Source: Chitinophagaceae bacterium | GTDB lineage: Bacteria > Bacteroidota > Bacteroidia > Chitinophagales > Chitinophagaceae | Length of the DNA: 64,000 nt | NCBI GenBank assembly: GCA_947458275.1 | Contig: CANGYR010000009.1 | Span: 60,132-124,131 of the forward strand | Direction of reading: 5' to 3' | Shown: positions 55,301 to 63,860 of the stretch, one piece after another | Layout of the letters: every line of letters starts with the position of its first letter | How positions within the stretch are numbered: position 1 is the first letter of the stretch | Translations under genes and position numbers: made by a program | The notes under the pieces: model-generated | What the model was told of the DNA's origin: nothing | Databases searched by the model: none | Seen by the model: only the letters and a program-made list of their open reading frames with translations

Positions 55301-56590
55301 TCATTGTTTTTTAAAAATTAAACTTTTAACAGCAAGAAGATCGGACTTGCGGGGTATCATCATTTGAGCAGGACTCACTTTTTCTCTGATGCAAAAGATA
55401 ATCAAATAAGTTAATCCGGATGCCCCATAAGAAATGGTTTGTGCCCAGGCCGCTCCTTCAATACCGAAAGTGGGAATAAAAAGCAGATCAAGAAATGAAA
55501 TTATCATCAGACAGCATACAGAAATACATAAATTGATCCAAAGTTGTTTACTCGCTGAGAAATAGGCAGCAAGCAGAATAGTGTAACAGAATAGAAAAAT
55601 GCCCAACAGCAAAAATAGAAAAATTCGAAAACTGGCTATGTATTCACTTAGAAAAAAATTGACCAAAATCCATGTGGCAAGCACAAGTAAGGGCGTAAAC
55701 AAAAGATTGAACAAATTTATACTTCTTATTAAACCCGACAACATCGCTTTTCCGGATGCTTTATTTGCTAACGAAAGTTCATGGTAAATAATAGCAGCGA
55801 TGATATTGGGAATAACCCAGAGTAGCTGAGCAAAACGAGAGGCCTGTGCATAAAGGCCTACCTGCTCTTTCCCTGATGTGAAATAATTTATCATCCAGTA
55901 ATCAATACGATAAGCAAGAAATTGCACCACATTGGTAATGAATACAATAAAGGAAAAATTGAAAAGAGATGATAATTCAGAGCGACGCGGGAATGCAAAG
56001 TCCGGATATGAAAACATAATGTGAAAAGCAATCATCAAAACAACCCCGTGTACAAGCGGGATAATACAAAAAAGCGGAAGTGCTGCCTGCACGTAATCAG
56101 ACATTAATAGATATGCTGAAGCCGGGAAAAGAATAGTTAAAAAACCTAACAGGGAAAGTATTTTATTACATTCAGTGGCTTTGCCGGAAGAATAAAAAAA
56201 TACGATATAACGCTCAGTAAGAATCAGTCCGGTAAAATATGCGGCTTCAAGTGGAAAGAACTTTAACGGCATTTGACTTAAAAGAAGTCGGTTAAAAAAA
56301 AGCCATGAGCATATAGAAGCCAATAAAAAAAAAATGAGTTGCTGTGCTGTTACAAGCCATCCGTACCCAAGGGCTCTGGCAGGATTTAATTTTCCGGAAG
56401 AACGGTGCCAGTATAGAGAAGCATCATGCCCCATACCTGAAATCAAAATCAGTAAGGCTGCATTTAATGAAAAAAGTGAAATCGTTCCAAAAAGTTCTTT
56501 ACCTGCCAGACCTGATATGAGAAGACCTGTTAAAAATGAAAAAACCATATAAATCAGGCGGTAAAAAGTCCCTTTAACAATTGTCTGCAT
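55301..56590 (-). CDS. Polysaccharide flippase-like membrane protein (Wzx/MATE fold)
   Basis: A 429-residue polytopic protein with about 12 transmembrane helices and the polysaccharide-transporter opening GTFYRLIYMVFSFLTGLLIS followed by GKELFGTISLFSLNAALLIL. Such proteins flip undecaprenyl-linked glycan units across the inner membrane. It is paired with the GT4 gene; no other glycan genes are adjacent, so the cluster looks minimal. Lineage-specific divergence makes the exact substrate unknown. Confidence 0.85.
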   Translation of the reverse strand: MQTIVKGTFYRLIYMVFSFLTGLLISGLAGKELFGTISLFSLNAALLILISGMGHDASLYWHRSSGKLNPARALGYGWLVTAQQLIFFLLASICSWLFFNRLLLSQMPLKFFPLEAAYFTGLILTERYIVFFYSSGKATECNKILSLLGFLTILFPASAYLLMSDYVQAALPLFCIIPLVHGVVLMIAFHIMFSYPDFAFPRRSELSSLFNFSFIVFITNVVQFLAYRIDYWMINYFTSGKEQVGLYAQASRFAQLLWVIPNIIAAIIYHELSLANKASGKAMLSGLIRSINLFNLLFTPLLVLATWILVNFFLSEYIASFRIFLFLLLGIFLFCYTILLAAYFSASKQLWINLCISVCCLMIISFLDLLFIPTFGIEGAAWAQTISYGASGLTYLIIFCIREKVSPAQMMIPRKSDLLAVKSLIFKKQ

Positions 56591-56725
56591 GAATTAAGCT
56601 TTTAAATTGTTGAAGTACATGCTTATAGTATGTGAATATAGTTTTTTCATTTTTCAAATGGCATCCCGCTCTTTGACGGTCAGGCATCCTCAATTATTTA
56701 TTTCCTGTCCAGATAATCATGGGAA

Positions 56726-56747
56726 TTAAAAACGCTTATGAGCGTTT
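56726..56747 (-). terminator. Terminator overlapping the end of tpiA
   Basis: AAACGCT (56730-56736) pairs with AGCGTTT (56741-56747) around a four-base loop; on the minus strand a TTTTTAA run follows. The tpiA stop codon (56736-56738) lies inside the hairpin, so the terminator overlaps the last codons. Confidence 0.75.
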
Positions 56748-57506
56748 AAGACTGTTAATAATGGTATTATATTCAGTTGCGATGAGAGAAGCTCCTCCCA
56801 CCAAACCACCATCCACATCTTTTTTACCAAAAATCTCTGCTGCATTTGCTGCTTTTACGCTTCCTCCGTATAAAATGGATACCGAATCTGCGATTTCCTG
56901 ACCGGCATAAGAAGCTATAACAGAACGAATATGCGCATGCATATCTTGTGCCTGATCGCTGGAAGCTGTCTTTCCGGTTCCTATTGCCCAAATGGGTTCG
57001 TAGGCAATGATGAAATTTCGCAATTGTTCTTTTTCTAAATGAAAAAGACTTTCCTTTAACTGTAATTCTACATAACTGTTTTGTGTACCCGCTTCTCTGA
57101 TCGATAAAGGTTCTCCGCAACAGAAAACAGGTTTTATACCATATTCCAATGCAAGATTCACCTTATCTGCAAGAATTTTATTGTCCTCATGATAATATTC
57201 TCTCCTTTCACTGTGCCCGATGATAACGTATGCAATATCCATCCCCTTAAGCATTTCAGCACTCACTTCACCTGTATAGGCACCATTTTTCGTGGCAGCA
57301 CAATTTTGAGCTGCTACAAATACATTCGATTGTAGACTGATTTTATTTTTAATAGGAAGCAAATAAGGAAAAGGTACTGCCAGTAAAACCTGTTGATCGG
57401 CGGACAGTGTCATATTCCCTGCAATGAGTTGATCAGCCAGGGCTTCGGCTTGTTCAAGACTAAGATTCATTTTCCAATTGGCAGCTGCAATTTGTTTACG
57501 CATCAT
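56736..57506 (-). CDS. tpiA: Triosephosphate isomerase
   Basis: A 256-residue TIM-barrel enzyme interconverting glyceraldehyde 3-phosphate and dihydroxyacetone phosphate. AANWKMN holds the catalytic Lys, VIIGHSERREYYHEDN the His, and IIAYEPIWAIGTGKTASSDQ the catalytic Glu and lid loop. It starts with two ATGs (57506 and 57503); either could be used. It lies 8 bases after the GlmU-like gene. Confidence 0.98.
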   Translation of the reverse strand: MMRKQIAAANWKMNLSLEQAEALADQLIAGNMTLSADQQVLLAVPFPYLLPIKNKISLQSNVFVAAQNCAATKNGAYTGEVSAEMLKGMDIAYVIIGHSERREYYHEDNKILADKVNLALEYGIKPVFCCGEPLSIREAGTQNSYVELQLKESLFHLEKEQLRNFIIAYEPIWAIGTGKTASSDQAQDMHAHIRSVIASYAGQEIADSVSILYGGSVKAANAAEIFGKKDVDGGLVGGASLIATEYNTIINSLKRS

Positions 57507-57514
57507 TGAATGGT

Positions 57515-58555
57515 TTAAATTTGATTGTATAATTTATGGATAGTGTTGATTTCTTCTTCTGAGATCGACTTGTTTTTCATTTTTTTCCAGTTATCAATAT
57601 CTCTCAATGCTTTTTCCAACTGATAACGTTCATTGCCCCATGAAAAATCGGGCACATATTTTTCAGGATAAGTGTTCCCGAAAATATTACAGCAAACTCC
57701 TACCATCGTTCCTGTATTGAAAGAAGTATTTATAGCAGATTTGCTGTAATCTCCCATCAATAAACCGGCTTTTGTTCCGGCAGATACTGAAGATTCATTA
57801 TTGGAAGTTTTAAAAAATATTTCAGTGCCATTATTTTTTACATTGCTGTTGGTTGTTCCCGCGCCCAAATTACACCAGGAGCCAATTACACTGTCACCCA
57901 GATACCCATCATGTGCTTTATTGCTGTAGTCAAAAAAAACAGCATTCTTTATTTCACCTCCCAATACACAACTTACACCCGTGCTTGTGGCTCCGTAAAT
58001 CTTTGCCCCCATTTTTACTACACCGGATTCTCCCAGTGCAAAAGGACCGCGAATTAGTGCCCCTTCCATTATAATTGAATTCTTGCCAATATATATAGGA
58101 CCCGCTTCAGCATTGAGTGAACAATGATGAATCTTCGCACCTTCCTCAATAAAAATATCTTTTGGATTGACAGCTTTAACAGCATCCGGAATTGGCATAG
58201 ATGTTCTGTTATGTGTAATCAAATCAAAATCTTTTCGAAGCGACCAGTCGTTTAGTTGAAAAATATTCCAGGGATATTCTATGTATTTAACAATATCGCT
58301 TTCAGGTAATTCTTTTCCTTCTTTTGCAAAAGATAAAATTTGTTGATAGTTATCAATTGTGGGGATTACATTCGCGGGGACTGACAGGTAATCAGCCGAC
58401 GGAAGATTGGTTATAATGATGTCCGTATCGCTCAAGAGTAGCTTCCATTTCTCCCTGATGGTTAAAATGCCCGTTTGGATATCAGCGGTATGCCTGGTAT
58501 TTGTAAAAGGCAGCAACTGCTGTCGCACCCGACTCTCATCTAAAAATACATTCAT
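57515..58555 (-). CDS. GlmU-like putative sugar nucleotidyltransferase with left-handed beta-helix
   Basis: A 346-residue protein known widely in Bacteroidota as putative sugar nucleotidyl transferase. The first 130 residues are a degenerate transferase-like part without the GGxGTR loop. From residue about 150 comes a hexapeptide beta-helix (IFIEEGAKIHHCSLNAEAGP, PIYIGKNSIIMEGALIRGPF, LGGEIKNAVFFDYSNKAHDG). The helix resembles the GlmU acetyltransferase half. Function is not established; a sugar-phosphate modifying role is a guess. It shares an operon with tpiA. Confidence 0.85.
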   Translation of the reverse strand: MNVFLDESRVRQQLLPFTNTRHTADIQTGILTIREKWKLLLSDTDIIITNLPSADYLSVPANVIPTIDNYQQILSFAKEGKELPESDIVKYIEYPWNIFQLNDWSLRKDFDLITHNRTSMPIPDAVKAVNPKDIFIEEGAKIHHCSLNAEAGPIYIGKNSIIMEGALIRGPFALGESGVVKMGAKIYGATSTGVSCVLGGEIKNAVFFDYSNKAHDGYLGDSVIGSWCNLGAGTTNSNVKNNGTEIFFKTSNNESSVSAGTKAGLLMGDYSKSAINTSFNTGTMVGVCCNIFGNTYPEKYVPDFSWGNERYQLEKALRDIDNWKKMKNKSISEEEINTIHKLYNQI

Positions 58556-58616
58556 CAGGTTAAAAATAAGAAATTTAATGCTTTTGACAGATATTGATAA
58601 AGATTGAATATAAAAA

Positions 58617-58639
58617 AAGCCTGCGTATAGTGCAGGCTT
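58617..58639 (-). terminator. Rho-independent terminator after rpmE
   Basis: An 8-bp perfect stem AAGCCTGC / GCAGGCTT with a seven-base loop; on the minus strand a run of seven T follows. It lies about 22 bases past the rpmE stop. Confidence 0.9.
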
Positions 58640-58660
58640 ATGAAAAAGTTAGATGAATAA

Positions 58661-58915
58661 TTATTTTGCTTTTTTCTCGTAACGCTTTTTGAATTTATCG
58701 ATACGACCTGCCGTATCCACCAGTACATTTTTACCGGTATAAAACGGATGTGATGTATTGGAAATCTCCAGTTTGATTACAGGATACTCCTGACCATCTT
58801 CCCATTGAATGGTTTCAGAACTGTTTGCAGTAGATCTGCTCAGAAAAGTGTAGCCGTTACTCATGTCTTTGAATACTACTTTTCTGTACGTTTTGGGGTG
58901 AATTCCTTCTTTCAT
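58661..58915 (-). CDS. rpmE: Ribosomal protein bL31, type B
   Basis: An 84-residue L31 protein of the long, zinc-free form: no CxxC pair is present. [40 protein letters not shown] and [10 protein letters not shown] are typical. It is a 50S component forming a bridge to the small subunit. It has its own terminator. Confidence 0.96.
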   Translation of the reverse strand: MKEGIHPKTYRKVVFKDMSNGYTFLSRSTANSSETIQWEDGQEYPVIKLEISNTSHPFYTGKNVLVDTAGRIDKFKKRYEKKAK

Positions 58916-59004
58916 AATGTATATTTTTTATGTACGGATTTTGCCGTACGGTTTTTTAGAGGTGCAAATATATGTCTTTTTTCGCAATAAGCACATTAAA
59001 ACAT

Positions 59005-59496
59005 TTACGACTTCATATTTACATATTGCAGTGCTATTCCCAGATCCCAGGTCTTGCTGAGCTGTATAACCTCTTGTAAATCATCTATTTTCTTTCCGGT
59101 AATACGGATAATATCATCCATAATGGCCGCCTGAACTTTTAGGCCGCTGTCTTTAATCAGTTTCACGATTTTCTTAGCATCCTCCTGTTTAATGCCATTT
59201 CTTACAGGAACTTCTTTTTTGGTGACTTTTCCGCTGACAAAAGGCTCTTTGCTTAAATCATACACTTCAGCTGCCAAACCCTGCTTGATGCTTCGGCTGA
59301 TTAGTACATCCACAATCTGCTGAATCTTCATTTCACTGTCCGCTTCGAGATTAAGCTTGAATTCTTTTTTATTTAAATCAATTACCACATGCGATCCCTT
59401 GAAATCAAAGCGATTGGTTATTTCTTTACTTACTACATTTACTGCGTTATCTAATGTTTGCAAGTCAACTTTACTGACCATATCAAATGAAGCCAT
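59005..59496 (-). CDS. YajQ-family nucleotide/cyclic-di-GMP-binding protein
   Basis: A 163-residue protein with the YajQ signature MASFDMVSKVDLQTLDNAVN and GSHVVIDLNKKEFKLNLEAD, and the second half VKLIKDSGLKVQAAIMDDII. Some members bind cyclic di-GMP and act with a transcription factor, but this is not shown for Bacteroidota. It is monocistronic and complete. Confidence 0.93.
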   Translation of the reverse strand: MASFDMVSKVDLQTLDNAVNVVSKEITNRFDFKGSHVVIDLNKKEFKLNLEADSEMKIQQIVDVLISRSIKQGLAAEVYDLSKEPFVSGKVTKKEVPVRNGIKQEDAKKIVKLIKDSGLKVQAAIMDDIIRITGKKIDDLQEVIQLSKTWDLGIALQYVNMKS

Positions 59497-59517
59497 ATAT
59501 TTTTATTTTTATTTTTT

Positions 59518-59649
59518 CCCGGGGTTAAAACCCGGGGCTATTATTGAATTAATATGCCAGATCTTGTTGGTGATAACACCAACAAGGGGAAAGGCGGCAG
59601 CGTGAATTTCCACATCAGCATATCTCCACATCTTCAAATTTCCAAATTT
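59518..59649. repeat. Composite repeat: CCCGGGG palindrome, GTTGGTG palindrome, CACATCT decamers
   Basis: CCCGGGGTTAAAACCCGGGG (about 59518-59537) resembles the copies near 5021. CTTGTTGGTGATAACACC (59563-59586) belongs to the GTTGGTG family. From 59605 a CACATCTTCAAATTTCCAAA tract runs into the last codons of lgt. Three repeat families are packed into one 130-bp gap. Confidence 0.85.
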
Positions 59650-60972
59650 TCAAATCTTCACATTTGCCTTCCCCTTCGCATACCCCAGCAAAAATATCCC
59701 TGATAAAATCAGCATCATAGCAATAATCTCTGCCTGCGTGGCATTTATACCAAGGAAGTTGTAATTGTTATTTACTCTGATACCTTCAATGCATAATCTT
59801 TCAATACCATTGAGCGCAAGATAAATGCCAAACATTACCAAAGGCGTCTTTATAGATTTCCGAATGCCCCACATCACAAAGAAGAATATACTGCAGATAA
59901 TTGTCTCGTACAGCGGCGTCGGAAAAACGGGCTGAGGCAACACCCTGTTGTGTTCATCTGCTATTTCAGGCATCACAATACCATCCTTGTTCACATTTTG
60001 AGGATAGCTGTAAGCAAAAAACCAGGTTGGCAAAAAGGAGACTCCTTTCAACGACTTGTGAGGAACATTTTTTAAATCGGTATATACTCTGTCTGTAACA
60101 AACTCATTCCCGGTTGGCGTAGTTACTCTCCCTTCCAGAAAATAGGTTTTGTTATTTAGCAATGCCTTCTCAAAATCGCCGGTTTCTGCCAGTGAAATAT
60201 TTCCGCTTTCATCACTGACATAAGCGCTGTTAAAAATCCCCCAGTCGCCATCTCCGGAAACCTGACATCCGATTCTTCCAACTGCATAAGCTATCATCAA
60301 AGCAGGAGCCGCTGCGTCCACCAAATATTTAAGTTTGATGCCTTTTTTATAAGCATACCAGCAAATGGCAATTGCTGCCACTATAAGTCCGCCGTAAAAT
60401 GCCAGTCCGCTTTGAGAGAACAGGCGCTCGATTGGATTAGCCCAGAACTCATCCCAGTGTTCCAGATTATCAAAAAGCTTAGCTCCTAAAATGCCAAAAA
60501 TCAATCCGAGTACAATGATATCTCCCACTCTGTCGTGAGGCCATATTCTGATGATTCTTTTTTCAGGGACTTTGAGTTTTTGTTTGTTTTTATCCCACCA
60601 TTTAAACCCAGCCATCAACAATGCCAAGATAATGCCCGCTGCAAAATTTCCCTCTGAAGAAAAAATATATTCCTGGGGATTGATGTTTTCCGGTTTTGAA
60701 AATAAAAGACCTAAAAACTTATACCCGAAGAAGAATCCTATTAGCGCATTTGTAATTAAATCCAACAAAGAAGCGGGTTTACCTACTTCTATCGTCTCCT
60801 CCCTTGGCATTAAGAGTCCCTGTTTTTCTTTCCTTCTAAGTTCCAGAGAAATAATCCATGCCGCAATGAGGAAGCTGATGGCAACCATCAACCCGAAAGT
60901 GTTCAGGAATTTCAATGAATGCCATTCTACACCAAACCAATCCTTGAAAACATAATATAAATTAGGATACAT
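59650..60972 (-). CDS. lgt: Prolipoprotein diacylglyceryl transferase, long form
   Basis: A 440-residue membrane enzyme that lipidates the Cys of lipoprotein precursors. Core features are SGLAFYGGLIVAAIAICWYA, the GRIGCQVSGDGDWGIF signature (normally GRxGNxxxGE-like) and GIYLALNGIERLCIEGIRVN. Between the signature and the next helix is an insertion of about 95 residues (SAYVSDESGNISLAETGD to PEIADEHNRVLPQPVFPTPL) absent from the short enteric enzyme. Its last four codons come from the adjacent repeat tract. Confidence 0.9.
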   Translation of the reverse strand: MYPNLYYVFKDWFGVEWHSLKFLNTFGLMVAISFLIAAWIISLELRRKEKQGLLMPREETIEVGKPASLLDLITNALIGFFFGYKFLGLLFSKPENINPQEYIFSSEGNFAAGIILALLMAGFKWWDKNKQKLKVPEKRIIRIWPHDRVGDIIVLGLIFGILGAKLFDNLEHWDEFWANPIERLFSQSGLAFYGGLIVAAIAICWYAYKKGIKLKYLVDAAAPALMIAYAVGRIGCQVSGDGDWGIFNSAYVSDESGNISLAETGDFEKALLNNKTYFLEGRVTTPTGNEFVTDRVYTDLKNVPHKSLKGVSFLPTWFFAYSYPQNVNKDGIVMPEIADEHNRVLPQPVFPTPLYETIICSIFFFVMWGIRKSIKTPLVMFGIYLALNGIERLCIEGIRVNNNYNFLGINATQAEIIAMMLILSGIFLLGYAKGKANVKI

Positions 60973-61010
60973 GAAGATGATTTAGTTAAAATGAATTTCT
61001 ACGTCCAAAA

Positions 61011-61427
61011 TCAATTACAATGTGTTTCAAAAGCTCCGATTAAATTATCTGCGATCGTCTGCGCGCTCCTCCCTTCAATGTGGTGCCGTTCTATCATGTG
61101 CACCAGCTGACCGTCCTTAAACAGGGCTATCGCCGGAGATGATGGCGGATAAGGCAACAGATACTCTCTTACTTTTCTCACTGCATCCACATCAAATCCC
61201 GCAAAAGTGGTAGTGATATAATCAGGCTTTTTGGGACTATTGATCACAGCCATTAAAACTCCTGGTCTGGCAGTTCCTGCACTGCAACCGCACACCGAAT
61301 TGATCATCACCAATGCGGTTCCTTTTTGAGACATTACCTGTTCTACATCCGCAGGCGTCAATAATTCTTTAAAACCATTTTCTGTTAATTCTTCCTTCAT
61401 GGGAAGTACAATTTCTGCTGGATACAT
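61011..61427 (-). CDS. Bacilliredoxin (BrxA/BrxB, YphP/YqiW family)
   Basis: A 138-residue thioredoxin-fold protein with the CGC active site in MINSVCGCSAGTARPGVLMA. LPYPPSSPAIALFKDGQLVH is the conserved Pro-loop region, followed by IERHHIEGR. In Firmicutes these proteins remove bacillithiol from protein thiols. Its presence suggests bacillithiol or a related thiol in this organism, which ties in with the sulfur genes (inference). Confidence 0.93.
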   Translation of the reverse strand: MYPAEIVLPMKEELTENGFKELLTPADVEQVMSQKGTALVMINSVCGCSAGTARPGVLMAVINSPKKPDYITTTFAGFDVDAVRKVREYLLPYPPSSPAIALFKDGQLVHMIERHHIEGRSAQTIADNLIGAFETHCN

Positions 61428-61437
61428 ATGATATAGT

Positions 61438-61568
61438 TTAAAGGTTTAAGGGTTTAAGAGTTTATTGTTTGTAGTTTGTAGTTTTTGGTTGCGCTTTGCG
61501 CGTTTATGGTTTATAGTTTGTAATTTTTGGTTTAGTTCGACTATCAACCACAAACCACAAACCACAAA
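61438..61568. repeat. TTTGTAG/CCACAAA inverted repeat with GCGC palindrome
   Basis: GTTTGTAGTTTGTAGTTTTT runs into TTGCGCTTTGCGCG and later CCACAAACCACAAACCACAA. The ends could pair into a long imperfect hairpin. It fills the gap between the arginine decarboxylase stop and the bacilliredoxin gene. Confidence 0.75.
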
Positions 61569-61569
61569 C

Positions 61570-62988
61570 TCAATACCCAAGAATTTTTAGCATACTCTGC
61601 GCCGTCTGCTCTTTAGCATACACCCAATCTACGAGTTTGCCGTTTTTATCATGACCTACAATGATATGCTTAGGCGATGGAATCAGGCAGTGCTTGATTC
61701 CGCCGTAACCGCTGATTTGATCCTGATAGGCTCCGGTATGAAAGAACCCTACATAAAGTGGTTCTTCACCATCTACTTTTGGCAAAAACACTTCATTGAT
61801 ATGCTCTTCAGAATCATAATAATCATGACTGTCGCAGGTGATTCCGCCCAGCACAACGCGCTGGTATTCATTGTCCCATTTATTCACTGGCAACATCAAA
61901 AATTTCTCTCCTATACCCCAGGTGTCGGGCAATGTAGTTATGAATGAAGAGTCAATCATGTACCAGGTCTCACGGTCATTCTGCATCTTCTGGCCAATCA
62001 CACTGTAAATATGTGCCATACTCTCCCCCACAGTATAACTGCCGAACTCCGTAAAGATATTAGGCATGGGCACTTTATTTCTCACACAGGCAGCTTTGAT
62101 GTTGCGTACAATCTCATTAATCATAAACTGATAATTGTACTCAAAGCCGAGAGAATGCTTAATAGGAAATCCGCCGCCGATATTGATGGAATCGAGTTCA
62201 GGACAAATTTTCTTGAGTTGACAGTAGAGATTGATTACTTTGTTCAACTCACTCCAGTAGTAAATATCGTCCTTGATTCCTTTATTTAAAAATATGTGCA
62301 GCATTTTCAACTGAAAACGATGTTCGTTGCCTTCAATCTTATCTACATAAAATTCAAGAATATCTTTTGCACGTATGCCTAACCGTGAGGTATAAAACGG
62401 GAAATTAGGCTCCTCCTCCGCAGCTACACGTATACCGAGATTGAAAGGCACTTTGACCGATTTGACATAAGCCTTCAGTTCATCGGTATTATCCAGGATT
62501 GGAATAACATTTTTAAAACCGCTGTTCAATAAACCTGCAATACGCTGAGTATATGGTTTCTGTTTATAACCATTACAAATGATAAAGATATCCTTATGAA
62601 TTTTCTTCTTCGCGTAAAGTTTTTTGATAATTTCTATATCGTAGGCATAAGAAGTCTCCAGGTGAATATCATTTTTTAATGCCTCCTCCAGTACAAAGGA
62701 GAAATGTGAACTTTTGGTGCAGTAACAGTAGTTGTATTTGCCGGTGTATTTGTACTTTTTAAAAGCAGCGGCAAACATGGATTTTGCCTTCTTTATCTGA
62801 CTGCCGATTTTAGGCAGATAGGTAAGCTTGAGCGGAGTACCATATTTGTTAATCAAGGCCTTAATGTCCAGGTTGTTGTACTGAAGATTCCCACCCACCA
62901 ATTTGAAGTCTTCCTGAGGAAAATTAAACGTCTGATTAACCAGATCGCCGTATGTATTATTTAGACCGGAAGATTTTGATTCTGACAT
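61570..62988 (-). CDS. Biosynthetic arginine decarboxylase-like PLP enzyme (fold III)
   Basis: A 472-residue alanine-racemase-fold decarboxylase of the group annotated as arginine decarboxylase in Bacteroidota; it makes agmatine for polyamine synthesis. The PLP lysine lies in YNYCYCTKSSHF near residue 90. IGGGFPIKHSLG is the phosphate-binding loop, EFGSYTVGESM and GGITCDSHDYYDS the substrate/PLP region. It is shorter than enteric SpeA. Substrate choice (arginine versus another diamino acid) cannot be fixed from sequence. Confidence 0.88.
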   Translation of the reverse strand: MSESKSSGLNNTYGDLVNQTFNFPQEDFKLVGGNLQYNNLDIKALINKYGTPLKLTYLPKIGSQIKKAKSMFAAAFKKYKYTGKYNYCYCTKSSHFSFVLEEALKNDIHLETSYAYDIEIIKKLYAKKKIHKDIFIICNGYKQKPYTQRIAGLLNSGFKNVIPILDNTDELKAYVKSVKVPFNLGIRVAAEEEPNFPFYTSRLGIRAKDILEFYVDKIEGNEHRFQLKMLHIFLNKGIKDDIYYWSELNKVINLYCQLKKICPELDSINIGGGFPIKHSLGFEYNYQFMINEIVRNIKAACVRNKVPMPNIFTEFGSYTVGESMAHIYSVIGQKMQNDRETWYMIDSSFITTLPDTWGIGEKFLMLPVNKWDNEYQRVVLGGITCDSHDYYDSEEHINEVFLPKVDGEEPLYVGFFHTGAYQDQISGYGGIKHCLIPSPKHIIVGHDKNGKLVDWVYAKEQTAQSMLKILGY

Positions 62989-63047
62989 GATTAGCGCTTG
63001 AAAAATTTAGTCTACAAAGTTATTAAGATTTGATAAAGAAAAATAAA

Positions 63048-63075
63048 AATCCGGGTACAAATATGCACCCGGATT
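63048..63075 (-). terminator. Rho-independent terminator after rplT
   Basis: AATCCGGGT and ACCCGGATT form a 9-bp stem around a ten-base loop; on the minus strand a T-rich run (TTTTTATTTTT) follows. It lies 24 bases past the rplT stop. Confidence 0.88.
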
Positions 63076-63098
63076 CGCATAAAATATTTCAGAATACC

Positions 63099-63443
63099 TT
63101 ATTTTACTGACTGTATCAATTTTTTGAAAGACTCCGGCTCATTCATAGCCAAATCTGCCAGTACTTTACGGTTCAAATCAATTTTCTTTTCGTTGAGTTT
63201 ATGGATAAACTGGCTGTAAGTCATCCCTTCTTCTCTTACGGCTGCATTGATACGCGCAATCCACAAAGTGCGGTATTCGCGTTTTTTCAATTTACGGCCA
63301 ACGTAGCTGTACGTTAACCCTTTTTCCATTACGTTTTTCGCAACGGTATAAACATTTTTACGTTTGCCGTAATATCCTTTAGCGGCTTTTAATATTCTTT
63401 TGCGGCGAGCCCTGCTGGCTACTGCATTTACTGAACGTGGCAT
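63099..63443 (-). CDS. rplT: Ribosomal protein bL20
   Basis: A 114-residue 50S assembly protein. [40 protein letters not shown] and [20 protein letters not shown] are full family matches. In many bacteria it represses the infC-rpmI-rplT operon. It follows rpmI by 48 bases. Confidence 0.98.
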   Translation of the reverse strand: MPRSVNAVASRARRKRILKAAKGYYGKRKNVYTVAKNVMEKGLTYSYVGRKLKKREYRTLWIARINAAVREEGMTYSQFIHKLNEKKIDLNRKVLADLAMNEPESFKKLIQSVK

Positions 63444-63491
63444 ATTTTAATTTTTTTAGTAGTTAACAATTCGGTTCGTGTTTCTGTAAGA

Positions 63492-63689
63492 TTATTTCAA
63501 TCCCAGCAAACGCTTTACAAAATGCAGGTTAGCATCACTAACGGTACCGTCTATACGCATATTACGTTTGCGTTTGGTAGACTTTTTGGTAAGGATGTGA
63601 CGTTTGAAAGCTTTTTGGAAAGTGATTTTACCTGAACCGGTAACTTTAAAGCGCTTCTTTGCGCTGCTGTTGGTTTTAACCTTTGGCAT
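63492..63689 (-). CDS. rpmI: Ribosomal protein bL35
   Basis: A 65-residue basic 50S protein. [20 protein letters not shown] and [17 protein letters not shown] are typical. It heads the unit in this window; infC, its usual upstream neighbour, is not seen in the 300 bases before it. A promoter is visible at 63791-63822. Confidence 0.97.
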   Translation of the reverse strand: MPKVKTNSSAKKRFKVTGSGKITFQKAFKRHILTKKSTKRKRNMRIDGTVSDANLHFVKRLLGLK

Positions 63690-63790
63690 TATATAACTTA
63701 TTTTTAGTTACTCCCTGCCGGCGTTCCGAACTGACGGAAACTTATGGAGCCATGTGGGAAATGTCAGAAAAGAATTTTCTTTTCGGGGTG

Positions 63791-63822
63791 CAAAGATAGG
63801 GTTTTTGGAGGAAAAATACAAT
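63791..63822 (-). promoter_or_regulatory. rpmI promoter and leader
   Basis: On the minus strand the -7 box TATCTTTG (63791-63798) and an ATTG -33 element (63819-63822) are 20 bases apart, as in the Bacteroidota consensus. The leader of about 95 bases to the rpmI ATG includes GTTTCCGTCAGTTCGGAAC, a small hairpin that could bind L20 (inference). Confidence 0.6.
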
Positions 63823-63860
63823 TAGAAAATTTGTAAATTAGAAAATTAGAGAATCACTGT

